DNA of 64,000 nucleotides from Urophycis tenuis (lineage: Eukaryota > Chordata > Actinopteri > Gadiformes > Phycidae), in contig JAXIVH010000198.1 in NCBI GenBank assembly GCA_036785325.1, positions 62,501 through 126,500 of the forward strand, in the 5' to 3' direction. Below, one piece after another: positions 22,831 to 32,310 of the stretch. The position numbers and the translations under genes are program-made. A model generated the notes under the pieces. That model searched no databases. It was not told where the DNA came from and was given only the letters and a program-made list of their open reading frames with translations. Position 1 is the first letter of the stretch. The number at the start of each line of letters is the position of its first letter.

Positions 22831-22930
22831 CTGCGGATGACTGGATATTGGCGAGCGCAATTGCCTTTGATCCCCCATTCAACTGCCCAGTCGTTGGATG
22901 AGGTGGGGGGGATCATCGAGATAACTTAAA

Positions 22931-24322
22931 ATGAACCTAACCGAGCCAGGGCCATCGAAAGAACGAGCTCTCTACAAACCCCATCTATATTATCTTAACA
23001 ACTCTATCCTTTCTATGATTTTTACAGATTTCATCATGTCAAGCACAAAAGTCCTCAATGACTTCCAACTCCTTATCAGGGTGTTCACCAAATACATGAA
23101 GACCTGCCACCACCGACAACATACCAATTGCTCACCCGAAACCCCGACGCCAATAAGGCTAAGACGGATCCAGGATGGACTAACTAAAGCTGTCAAACCG
23201 GCATATCCCACCACACAAGTGGACACCTATAAAACATATAATGCCGTAAACTGGACACACACTACCCTCCAAATACTGGATGAGCACTACCAAACCTCAA
23301 TAGAAGAGACACAAACCCAAATAAACCGGTTATCCACAAACGAGTGGGAAAAAGCCATGCAAATTGCAATTAGATGGGTAAAAAAAGACCTCCCTAGTAT
23401 AAAAATGACAACAATTAACCAGGCAACAACCAACCTCAAGACAATGATCAACAAACACCCACAACCACACGGCTCCATCCAAGGCACACCCAACAAAACC
23501 CCCCCCTATGGCCTCTTACCTGACACCGGGACTGACACAAACAGACCACTAGAGGGAGATGCAAACCCTAGGGTACTAGTCAAACCCCCACAACCACAAA
23601 GCTCCACTCAGAGCACATCCAACCCAGACCAATTATCAGACCAGTTACCTACAACCAGGATCGTCACAAACAGAACACCAGAGGGAGACACACCACCAAC
23701 AAAACGCCAAAGGAAGACTAATAACATTGAAACAAACACACCATATGCCAATAGCACCCCAATATCCAGACCTGAACTTAGACCAGAAACCTGTCTCTTT
23801 CAGCTTCATGATGACAATGACTACCAATATGGGGAACTAACCCCCACAAGACCAATTATTATCGCAGGAGACTTCAACATCTCCATACTACCACGCATCC
23901 CTGACAATAGAATCCAAGTAGACTGCTACCCAGGAGCCAACCTCAGCTATGCCAAGAACATCCTTAGGAACAGGACATCAATCTCACATGCCGTCACTAA
24001 GGTCATTCTATCATTCGGCCTCAAAAACATGAGCCAGGGAAATCCCTCCCTGCTAAAGAAAGATCTACACGGAATGCTTTCAGCCGCCAAAACAGCATTC
24101 CCACAAGCGGAAATATTCATCCCGATTATAAACCTTTCAGAAAACCTACCAAAACGTACAATAGCCAACGTAAAAACACTTAACTACCTTATTAAGGAGA
24201 CGGGCCGCCAAATCCCACGTCTGGAGAAGGAGTCGTTCTCCACGGAGGCGTCGGACAACATACAGTGGACCCCCAGAACCGCACAACAAATGTGGCAAGC
24301 CTGGAGGGCTTTTTTAGATTAG
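22931..24322 (+). CDS. PLE family B ORF1 with C-terminal SGNH-hydrolase-like domain
   Basis: A 463-codon frame starts at ATG 22931 and stops at TAG 24320-24322. Residues 1-170 have no recognised domain. Residues about 176-256 are Pro/Gln/Thr-rich with an imperfect duplication of about 40 residues (PQPHGSIQGTPN... and PQPQSSTQSTSN..., each ending TNR.xEGD), then a basic, NLS-like KRQRK (258-262). The C-terminal part resembles SGNH esterase-like domains: block I AGDFN (312-316), QVDCYPGA, VILSFGLKN (358-366) and FIPIINLSENLP. The nucleophile expected in a GDS block is Phe315, so esterase activity is doubtful. It overlaps the RT frame by -1 and probably forms its N-terminal part through frameshifting. 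The true start may lie upstream, because array copies read in frame from MTRYWRV. Confidence 0.8.
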   Translation: MNLTEPGPSKERALYKPHLYYLNNSILSMIFTDFIMSSTKVLNDFQLLIRVFTKYMKTCHHRQHTNCSPETPTPIRLRRIQDGLTKAVKPAYPTTQVDTYKTYNAVNWTHTTLQILDEHYQTSIEETQTQINRLSTNEWEKAMQIAIRWVKKDLPSIKMTTINQATTNLKTMINKHPQPHGSIQGTPNKTPPYGLLPDTGTDTNRPLEGDANPRVLVKPPQPQSSTQSTSNPDQLSDQLPTTRIVTNRTPEGDTPPTKRQRKTNNIETNTPYANSTPISRPELRPETCLFQLHDDNDYQYGELTPTRPIIIAGDFNISILPRIPDNRIQVDCYPGANLSYAKNILRNRTSISHAVTKVILSFGLKNMSQGNPSLLKKDLHGMLSAAKTAFPQAEIFIPIINLSENLPKRTIANVKTLNYLIKETGRQIPRLEKESFSTEASDNIQWTPRTAQQMWQAWRAFLD

Positions 24323-26577
24323 GAGGGGCTCCCTTTGGGGCCCTGTCTCCTCTTAACCAGGACCAGGACAAGGAGGTGATCAACCTGTCATCACACCTGT
24401 CCTTATCGGAAAACCAGACCAGACTCCTCAAGAAGGGACTCTCCTTCGTCCCCACTTGGAACGCTGCTAGGAGCAAACGCAAGTCCATGATATTGGACCT
24501 CTCCCAATACCACCGCAAAATAAAAATACACACTTATTTCGGCCCCTCCAAACCCCCACAAACCAAGCAATTCTTACCTCAGTCACATTGGGAACCAGAC
24601 CCAAGCAAATTACCCCCACAAGTACTCTCCCTCATCATCACAGATCAGAAAAACGTAGCAAACCAAAGACAATTCCCGGACAAACCCAACCTCACCCCCC
24701 AAGAAGAATACGCGCTACGGGAACTTAGGAAAAACACATCAATAGTAATAAAACCGGCAGACAAAGGCAGCGCCTCGGTCCTTATGGACAGAACGGATTA
24801 TGTCTTTGAGGCCCAACGACAACTTAACGATACTACATACTACATCCCCCTGCAGCGAGCCATGTACCCGGAGACAGTGGACTTGATCTCCGAGTTACTA
24901 GAAAAGCTACGGGAACGAAAGTTCCTATCCAAAAGACAAGTGACTTACCTTAAAGGGGCTCACCCCCACAGACCGAGGTACTTTTACCTCCTACCAAAAA
25001 TTCATAAACCTCCACAGAAATGGACTGTCCCACACAGAATCCCAACTGGACGTCCTATCATCTCGGATTGTGGTAGTGAGAGCTACGGTGTGGCGGAGTA
25101 CCTGGACTCCTTCCTGACGCCGCTCTCCACCAAACACCCTAGCTACATCCGGGACACCCAGGACTTTATTCAACACATACGATGTATGCAAGTAGAGGAA
25201 CCCTGCCTCCTTTTTACCATGGACGTGAACAGTCTGTACACCAATATAGATATCCCCTTAGGGATGGCAGCCGTTAAAAAATGCCTAATAAAATATCCAG
25301 CAGAAAACAGACCAGATGATATACTTTTACAATTACTCCATCTTAGTCTAACAAGAAATGACTTCATGTTTAATGAAAAATACTACCTCCAAATTAAGGG
25401 CACAGCCATGGGTAAACGTTTTGCGCCAGCCTATGCCAACATCTATATGGCAGACTGGGAAAATACAGTTTTCAAAAAGTGCAGCAAACTCCCATCCCAA
25501 TATTTCCGATACCTAGATGACATTTGGGGCATCTGGACCCACTCCCATGAGGACTTTCTTATGTTTGTCCAAACCGTGAACAAACATCACGTATCAATAA
25601 AGTTGGACCCAATCACGGACAGAACACAGGTAAACTTTCTGGACACAATCGTCTATAAGGGACCAGGTTTTAGTCACACAGGAATCCTGGATACCAAGGT
25701 GTACTTCAAACCAACAGACACACACGCCCTCCTACACAAGCAGAGCTTCCACCCGAAACATGTTTTTAGTGGAATACTCAAAGCCCAATTACTTAGATTT
25801 CATAGGATCTGCTCCAGGCAGGAAGATAGAAACACAGCGGTTAGGACTCTCTTCTACACCCTACGCAGAAGGGATTATAGTAGATCCTTCCTACGACAAA
25901 TACGCAAGGAAGTCTATAGACCCCACACAACAGCAATGACCTCGACATCGGACACACGGCAAATCATCCCCCTGATATCGACCTATTCAAATTACTCAAA
26001 ACAGCTCAACAACAAACTTAAAATAAACTTCCAGGAAAAATTGGCTAACACCTCAATGGTACAGGACTTCAAGGTAATTTCGGCCTACAAAAAAAGCCCC
26101 AACTTGAAGGATCTCCTGGTCAGGGCCAATCTAAGGCCACCAATGATTCACAGGAGACTACCAGGAAACCCTAAAACAGCTAAGAACCACACCTCAGGGA
26201 TGACCTACCCAATCCCCGGAAACACCCACCTGACACATTCCAACAGTGTCTACCTCATTCAATGCAAGAAATGCCCTATGCAGTATGTGGGAGAGACGCG
26301 CAACACACTAGCGGCGCGTCTCTCTCAACATATTTATAACATCAAAAAAGGACTTAAGAGCAATACATACCTTGTACGACACTTCAAAAAACATGGACTT
26401 GAAAACCTATTCCTTAAGGGTCTGGAACATGACCCACACTGGACAACTTACCAGAGAAGGAAAGTGGAACAACAGTGGATCAGAAGATTGAACACAGGAT
26501 TTCCCCAAGGACTCAATGAAACAATCAACACCAGCGGAAATCCTGCCAGGACTCAAATACAAAACCGATTCAATTAG
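24265..26577 (+). CDS. Penelope-like element reverse transcriptase with intact GIY-YIG endonuclease (family B)
   Basis: The frame is open from 24196 to a TAG at 26575-26577. There is no ATG before 24487, yet the conserved N-terminal region (NLSSHLSLSENQ, KGLSFVPTW) begins upstream of it, so expression by -1 frameshift from ORF1 is the best explanation; 24265 is only a nominal start. Counting from there: IVIKPADKGSA, FYLLPKIHK (about 239), GRPIISDCGSE, TMDVNSLYTNID with Asp320, KGTAMGKRFAPAYANIY, YLDD at 416-419, VNFLDT, HALLHKQSFHPKH. The GIY-YIG domain has VYLIQCKKC (662-670), QYVGET (673-678), catalytic Arg685 and Glu735. All key RT and nuclease residues are present, so this copy may be active or recently active. 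Confidence 0.95.
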   Translation: MDPQNRTTNVASLEGFFRLGGAPFGALSPLNQDQDKEVINLSSHLSLSENQTRLLKKGLSFVPTWNAARSKRKSMILDLSQYHRKIKIHTYFGPSKPPQTKQFLPQSHWEPDPSKLPPQVLSLIITDQKNVANQRQFPDKPNLTPQEEYALRELRKNTSIVIKPADKGSASVLMDRTDYVFEAQRQLNDTTYYIPLQRAMYPETVDLISELLEKLRERKFLSKRQVTYLKGAHPHRPRYFYLLPKIHKPPQKWTVPHRIPTGRPIISDCGSESYGVAEYLDSFLTPLSTKHPSYIRDTQDFIQHIRCMQVEEPCLLFTMDVNSLYTNIDIPLGMAAVKKCLIKYPAENRPDDILLQLLHLSLTRNDFMFNEKYYLQIKGTAMGKRFAPAYANIYMADWENTVFKKCSKLPSQYFRYLDDIWGIWTHSHEDFLMFVQTVNKHHVSIKLDPITDRTQVNFLDTIVYKGPGFSHTGILDTKVYFKPTDTHALLHKQSFHPKHVFSGILKAQLLRFHRICSRQEDRNTAVRTLFYTLRRRDYSRSFLRQIRKEVYRPHTTAMTSTSDTRQIIPLISTYSNYSKQLNNKLKINFQEKLANTSMVQDFKVISAYKKSPNLKDLLVRANLRPPMIHRRLPGNPKTAKNHTSGMTYPIPGNTHLTHSNSVYLIQCKKCPMQYVGETRNTLAARLSQHIYNIKKGLKSNTYLVRHFKKHGLENLFLKGLEHDPHWTTYQRRKVEQQWIRRLNTGFPQGLNETINTSGNPARTQIQNRFN
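24310..24344 (+). promoter_or_regulatory. Programmed -1 ribosomal frameshift signal joining ORF1 to RT
   Basis: In the ORF1 frame the codons GCT TTT TTA GAT TAG contain the heptamer T TTT TTA (24310-24316). The ORF1 stop lies 3 nt after it. An 8-nt spacer (24317-24324) is followed by a hairpin: GGGGCTCC (24325-24332) pairs with GGGGCCCT (24337-24344) over 8 bp (two G-U wobbles) with a CTTT loop. The RT frame is exactly -1 relative to ORF1. All three elements match the known geometry of eukaryotic and retroviral -1 frameshift sites. Confidence 0.75.
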
Positions 26578-26679
26578 TTCAATAAGTTACACTTAATTTC
26601 AAATGTTCTCTATGATCTTCCTTATTATTCTTCTATTCTTCTATTGCATTAATGATTATAATTACTTCATACAGTTCGG

Positions 26680-26681
<2 letters not shown>
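26578..26681 (+). other. Short 3'UTR of PLE family B RT
   Basis: About 100 nt of AT-rich sequence between the RT stop and a poly(A) run, with TTATTCTTCTATTC repeats. No AATAAA signal is evident. Confidence 0.5.

Positions 26682-26748
<67 letters not shown>
26682..26748 (+). repeat. Poly(A) run of 67 nt after the PLE
   Basis: 67 uninterrupted A residues about 105 nt after the RT stop. It could be a copied RNA tail, a microsatellite, or both. It is followed by non-telomeric sequence, so if it is a tail the element ends here and the hairpin block beyond belongs to something else. Confidence 0.95.
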
Positions 26749-26751
<3 letters not shown>

Positions 26752-26752
26752 G

Positions 26753-26784
26753 TTAAACATGATGCAACATGGGACCATGTTTAA
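26753..26784 (+). other. Inverted repeat directly after poly(A)
   Basis: TTAAACATG (26753-26761) and CATGTTTAA (26776-26784) form a perfect 9-bp stem with a 14-nt loop. Function unknown. Confidence 0.6.
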
Positions 26785-26957
26785 GGCCGTACGCCACGAC
26801 CAAAAACCATTGGTTTTACTCAAGGCTGCAGCAAAACATACCCAGTCTGATTTTACCCATAAAAATCTAGTAGAGATGATCCCCAAAATATACCAATTAC
26901 ATTATATTCAAATACTCCGACCAGGATCACATACATACTTGGATACACACAATTCAA

Positions 26958-27980
26958 TTTCTCTCTTCTCTCTTCTCTCCTCTCTCTTTTCTTCTCTCTT
27001 CTCTCTTCTCTCTTCTCTCTTCTCTTCTCTCTTCTGTCTTTTCTTCTGTCTTCTCCTCTCTCTTCTGTCTTCTCCTCTCTCTTCTGTCTTCTCTTCTCCC
27101 TTCTGTCTTCTCTTCTCCCTTCTGTCTTCTCTTCTCTCTTCTGTCTTCTCTTCTCTCTTCTCTTTTCTCTTCTCTCCTCTTCTCTCTTCTCTCCTCTCTT
27201 CTCTCTTCTCTATTCTCTCTCCTCTCTTCTCTCTTCTCTTCTCTCTTCTCTTTCCTCTTCTCTCTTGTATTCTCTCTTGTATTCTCTCTTCTGTCTTGTA
27301 TTCTCTCTTGTATTTTCTCTTCTGTCTTCTATTCTCTCTTCTATTCTCTCTTCTGTATTCTCTTCTGTCCTCCCTTCTCTCCTCTGTATTTTCTTCTCTC
27401 TTCTGTCTTCTCTTCTCTCTTCTCTCTTCTCTTCTCTCTTCTCTTCTCTCCTCTCTCTTTTCTTCTCTCTTCTCTCTTCTCTCTTCTATTCTCTCTTCTG
27501 TCTTCTATATTCTCTCTTCTGTCTTCTATATTCTCTCTTCTGTCTTCTATTCTCTCTTCTGTCTTCTATTCTCTCTTCTGTATTTTCTTTTCTCTTCTGT
27601 CTTCTCTTCTCTCTCTTCTCTTCTCTCTTCTCTCTTTTCTCTTTTCCCTTCTCTCTCCTCTCTTCTCTTCTCTCCTCTCTTCTCTCTTCTCTCTTCTCTC
27701 TTCCCTCTTCCCTCTTCCCTTTTCTCTTCTCTCTTCTCTTTTCTCATTTCTCTCCTCTCTCCCCTCTTCTCTCTCCTCCTCTCTTCTCTCTTCTCTCCTC
27801 TCTTCTCTCTTCCCTCTTCCCTCCTCCCTTTTCTCTTCTCCCTTCTCTCTTCTCTTTTCTCATTTCTCTCCTCTCTCCTCTCTTCTCTCTTCTCTTTCCC
27901 CTTCTCTCTCTTCTTTCTTCTCTCTTCTCTCTCCTCTCTTCCCTCTTCCCTCTTCCCTCTTCTCTCTTCTCTCCTCTTTT
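26958..27980 (+). repeat. CT-rich microsatellite of about 1 kb
   Basis: Almost pure pyrimidine on the plus strand, built from TCTCTTC, TTCTG and CCCTCTT variants with local higher-order order. Ser/Leu/Phe-rich frames (plus) and Arg/Glu/Lys-rich frames (minus) are by-products. A pure purine/pyrimidine tract of this length can form triplex DNA. Confidence 0.97.
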
Positions 27981-28067
27981 CCCTCACAAATGTGAGGGAG
28001 AAGGGGGAGGTAGAGTGCACAAGCCCGATCCGGCGGGGGTGAGTTCAATCCGAACAGATGTCTCACC
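27981..28067 (+). other. Conserved two-hairpin block, copy 1
   Basis: Hairpin 1 is CCCTCAC/GTGAGGG (27981-27998, AAAT loop). A G-rich linker, the GCCCGATCCGGCGGGG motif and hairpin 2 with outer stem GGTGAG/CTCACC (28038-28043, 28062-28067) follow. The block precedes telomere-like DNA here and, inverted, in each long unit of the right array, where hairpin 1 is CCCTCAT/ATGAGGG, a compensatory change. Confidence 0.65.
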
Positions 28068-28310
28068 CTGACTCTACCTTCCCTTCACTCTACCTTTCCT
28101 GAACTCTACCCTCCTTAACCATAACCCCTACTCTATATTAGATAACACACACTAATATTTTACCCATAAAACTCTAGTGAAGATGATCGCAAAAATATAC
28201 CAATTACATTCTATTCAAATACTTTGGTAAGAATCACATAATACCTGGGTACATAAATTCAATTACCCTTAATCTTTAATGGTCTTCTCTTCTCTCTTCT
28301 CTCCTCTTTT

Positions 28311-28397
28311 CCCTCACAAATGTGAGGGAGTAGGGGGAGGTAGAGTGCACAAGCCCGATCCGGCGGGGGTGAGTTCAATCCGAACAGATGTCTCACC
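28311..28397 (+). other. Conserved two-hairpin block, copy 2
   Basis: Near-identical to copy 1 at an offset of 330 bp. Telomere-like repeats start about 80 bp further on, after a CTCTACC-rich stretch, so this copy is the true element-telomere border. Confidence 0.65.
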
Positions 28398-28470
28398 CTG
28401 ACTCTACCTTCCCTTCACTCTACCTTCCTTAACTATAACCCCTACTCTATCTTTACTCAAACCTTGATAT

Positions 28471-31400
28471 TATTCCTCCCGTAACCCTAACTTTAACCCC
28501 AAACTTAACCCTAACCCTAACCTTAACCCCGCCCCTAACCTTAACATCAATCTCAAACCTAACCCTAACCCTAACCTCAACCTCACCCTAACCTTAACCT
28601 CAACCTCACCCACAACCCCAACTTTAACCTTAAACATAACTTCACTCTCAATTTCAACTTCAAGCCTAACCTTAACCCTAACTTTAACCTCGACCCTAAC
28701 CCCACCCCTAACCTCACTCTCAACCCTAGCCTTAACCTCACCCTCAATACTAACCCCAACCTCGCCCAAAACGTTTTTACCCCACCCCTAGCCTTAACCC
28801 CACTCTCAATCCTAACCTCACTCCTAAACATTAACCCTAACCTCAACCTTAACCTCAAACCTAACCTTAACCTCACCCCTAACCTAAACCCTAACCTCAC
28901 TCAACCTTAACCTCAACCCAACACTTACCTCAATCCTAACCTTAACCCTAACCTCACCCTTAACCTTAGCCTTACTCCTAACCTTAACCTCAACCCTAAC
29001 CTAACCTCAACCCAAACCTTAACCTCAACCCTAATCCTAAACTTAACCCTTACCCTAACCTCAACCCCAACCTTAATCTCAAACCTAACTTTAACCTTAA
29101 CCTCACCCCTAACCTTAACTGTAAACTCACTCTCAACCCTAATCTTAACCCCACCCCAGCCTAAACCCTAATCTTAACCTTAACCTCAACCCAACCCTAA
29201 CCCCTAACCCTAACCCTAACCCTAACCTTAACCCCAACCCTAACCTTGACCTCAGCCCTAACCTTAACCTGTTCCAAACCTTAACCTCACCCCTAATCAT
29301 AACTCACCCTTAACCTTTACTCTAACCTTAACCTCAACCCTAACCCTAAAAACTCTTATCTAACCTTAACCCCAACCTCTAACCATAACCTTAATCTCAA
29401 CCTCATCCCTCATCTTAACCTCACCCCCAATCTTAAGCCTTTACCTCAACCCTTACCTCACACCTGATCTTAACCTCAACGCTAACCTTAACCTCACCCC
29501 TAACCTTAACCTCAACCCTAACCTTAACCTCACCACTAAAACTTAATCTCACCTCAACCCTAGCCTCACACCTGATTTTAAGCTCAAGTCTAAAACTTAA
29601 CCTCACCCCCAACCTTAACGTCACCCCTAACCTTAACCTTTACCTCAACCCTAACCTTAACCTCAACCCTAATCTCAACTTCACCCCTAACCCTAACCCT
29701 AACCCTAACCTTAACCTCACCCCTAACCTTAACCTCACCACTGACCTTAACCTCAACCCAAAACTTTAACTTCATCCCTAATCCTAAACTCAACCCTTAC
29801 CCTAACCTCAACCCCAACCTTAACCTCAAACCTAACCTTAACCTTAACCTCACCCCTAACCTTAACCGTAAACTCACTCTCAGCCCTAATCTTAACCCCA
29901 CCCTAACCTAACCCCTATCCTAAACCCCTAATCCTAACCATAACCCCTAACCCCTAACCTTAACTCCAACTCTTATCTTAACCTCAACCCTTACCCCAAC
30001 CTCAACCCCAACCTTAACCTCAAACCTATTCTTAACCGCACCCCTAACCTTAACCCTAACCCCACTCTCGACCTTAGCCTTAATCCTGACCTCAACCCTA
30101 ACCGTAATTCTGACCTCAACCCTAACCTTAACCCCAACCCTAACCTTGACCTCAACCCTAACCTTAACCTATTTCAAACCTTAACCTCACCCCTAAACAT
30201 AACTCACCCTTAACCTCTATCCTAACCTTAACCTCAACCCTAACCTTAAACTCTTCTCTAACCTTAACCCTAACCTCAACCTCATCCCTCATCTTAACTT
30301 CAACCCTAACATTAACCGCAGACCTAACCTTAACCTTAAACCTTAACCATAATCTCACTCTCATTCCTGATCTTAACCTCAACCCAACCCTAACCCTAAC
30401 CTCACCCCTAACCTTAGCCTTTACCTCAACCCTTACCTTAACCTTATGCCAAACCTTAACCTCACACCTAACCTTAACCTCAACCCTAACCTTAACCTCA
30501 ACCCTAACCTTAACCTCAACCTCAACCCTAACCTTAACCTCACCCCTAACCTTAGCTTTTACCTCAACCCTTACCTCACAGCAGATCTTAACCTCACCTT
30601 AACCTCACCCCTAACCTTAACCTCAACCCTAACTTAAAACTCACCCCTAACCTTAACCTCACCTCAATCCTAACCTCACACCTGATCTTAACCTCAACTC
30701 TAAACTTAACCTCACCCCTAACCCCAACCTCACCCCTAACCTTAACCTTTACCTCAACTCTAACCTTAACCTCAACCCTAATCTCAACTTCACCCCTAAC
30801 CTTAACCTCAACCTTAACCTCAACCCTAATCTTAACCTTAACCTCAAACCTAACCTTAACCTTACCCCTAACCTCACTCAACCTTAACCTCAGCCCAACC
30901 CTTACCTCAATCCTGACCTTAACCCTAACCTCACCCCTAACCTTAAACTCACCCCTAACCTTAACCCTAACCTTAACCTCAACCCTAACCTTAACCTCAA
31001 CCCTAACCTTAACCTCATCCCTAACCTTAACCTCACCCCTGACCTTAACCTCAACCCAAACATTAAACTCATCCCTAATCCTAAACTCAACCCTCACCCT
31101 AACCCCAACCTTAACCTCAAACCTAACCCCTAACCTTAACCATAAACTCACTCTCAACCCCACCCGAATCTAAGCCCTAACTCTAACCATAACCCCTAAC
31201 CTTAACCTTAACCCTAACCCTAACCCTAACCCTCATCCCTAACTTTGACTTTAACCTCATTCCTAACTCTAATGTAACCTCATCCCTAACTCTAACCCTA
31301 ACCCTAACCCTAACCCTTTACCTCAACCCTTAGCTTAACCTTATGCCCAACCTTAACCTCACACCTAACCTTAACCTCAACCCTAACCTTAACCTCAACC

Positions 31401-32310
31401 TTAACCTTAACCTCAACCTTAACCCTAACCTTAACCTCACCCCTAACCTTAGCTTTTACCTCAACCCTTACCTCACACCTGATCTTAACCTCACCTTAAC
31501 CTCACCCCTAACCTTAACCTCAACCCTAACCTAAAACTCACCCCTAACCTTAACCTTACCTCAATCCTAACCTCACACCTGATCTTAACCTCAACTCTAA
31601 ACTTAACCTCACCCCTAACCCCAACCTCACCCCTAACCTTAACCTTTACCTCAACTCTAACCTTAGCCTCAACCCTAATCTCAACTTCACCCCTAAACCT
31701 TAACCTCAACCTTAACCTCAACCCTAATCTTAACCTTAACCTCAAACCTAACCTTAACCTTACCCCTAACCTCACTCAACCTTAACCTCAACCCAACCCT
31801 TACCTCAATCCTGACCTTAACCCTAACCTCACCCCTAACCTTAACCTCACCCCTAACCTTAACCCTAACCTTAACCTCAACCCTAACCTTAACCTCAACC
31901 CTAACCTTAACCTCATCCCTAACCTTAACCTCACCCCTGACCTTAACCTCAACCCAAACATTAAACTCATCCCTAATCCTAAACTCAACCCTCACCCTAA
32001 CCTCAACCCCAACCTTAACCTCAAACCTAACCCCTAACCTTAACCATAAACTCACTCTCAACCCCACCCGAATCTAAGCCCTAACTCTAACCATAACCCC
32101 TAACCTTAACCTTAACCCTAACCCTAACCCTCATCCCTGACTTTAACTTTAACCTCATTCCTAACTCTAATGTAACCTCATCCCTAACTCGAACTTTAAC
32201 CTCATCCCCATAACTTTAACCTCATCCCTAACACTGACCTTACCCTCTTCTCTAACTCTGACTCCAACTCTAACCCCAAACCTTACCTCAACCCCCCTTA
32301 ATTAATATAA
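28471..32310 (+). repeat. Decayed telomere tract with 0.9-kb higher-order copies
   Basis: CCCTAA/CCTTAA/CCTCAA variants throughout. 28471-30487 holds more diverged copies of the same ordered variants; for example the CCTGATCTTAACCTCA motif recurs near 29464. 30488-32310 duplicates 18027-19850. Minus-strand Val/Lys/Arg and Leu/Arg frames are by-products. No gene is seen. Confidence 0.9.

Larger units (their letters stand above)
19851..22930 (+). other. PLE family B long 5' region
   Basis: This is 3.1 kb of non-telomeric sequence upstream of ORF1. In order it contains a GGCCTGGACC-rich stretch (19875-20010), a GC-rich minisatellite (20500-20890), a candidate intron (21098-21289), a 76-bp tandem duplication (21287-21439), A-rich and TAAATTAA microsatellites (21970-22340), and an 89-bp repeat (22578-22830). 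No convincing gene is seen. The same segment recurs in direct orientation at 32311-35343 and, shortened and inverted, in every unit of the array after 35416. Confidence 0.7.
18027..22942 (+). repeat. Copy 1 of a 4.9-kb direct duplication (partner 30488-35355)
   Basis: Positions correspond to the partner with an offset of 12,461 bp, falling to 12,413 after the AT microsatellite, where the partner is 48 bp shorter. Only rare substitutions are visible elsewhere. Copy 1 continues into ORF1; copy 2 is cut at ATGAACCTAACC and continues as telomere repeats. Confidence 0.93.
26850..28470 (+). repeat. Tandem duplication around a CT microsatellite and hairpin block
   Basis: Unit 1 (26850-28156) and unit 2 (28157 to about 28470) share a leader of about 110 bp (ATTTTACCCATAAAA... 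to ATTCAATT), a CT tract, the hairpin block and a CTCTACCTT-rich end. The CT tract is about 1 kb in unit 1 and about 35 bp in unit 2, which explains the size difference. After unit 2 the sequence becomes telomere-like. Confidence 0.88.

Noticed and set aside
23859..23878. AGDFN as the mark of an AP-type endonuclease in ORF1
   Set aside because: The following motifs and their spacing fit SGNH domains, and no other AP-endonuclease motif is present.
28038..28067. tRNA-like B box (GAGTTCAATCC) suggesting a SINE
   Set aside because: One base short of the B-box consensus and no convincing A box at the right distance; the hairpins explain the conservation.
26759..28071. Ser/Leu/Phe-rich frames of 427 and 268 codons and the opposite Arg/Glu/Lys-rich frame
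   Set aside because: Translation of the CT microsatellite; not a gene.
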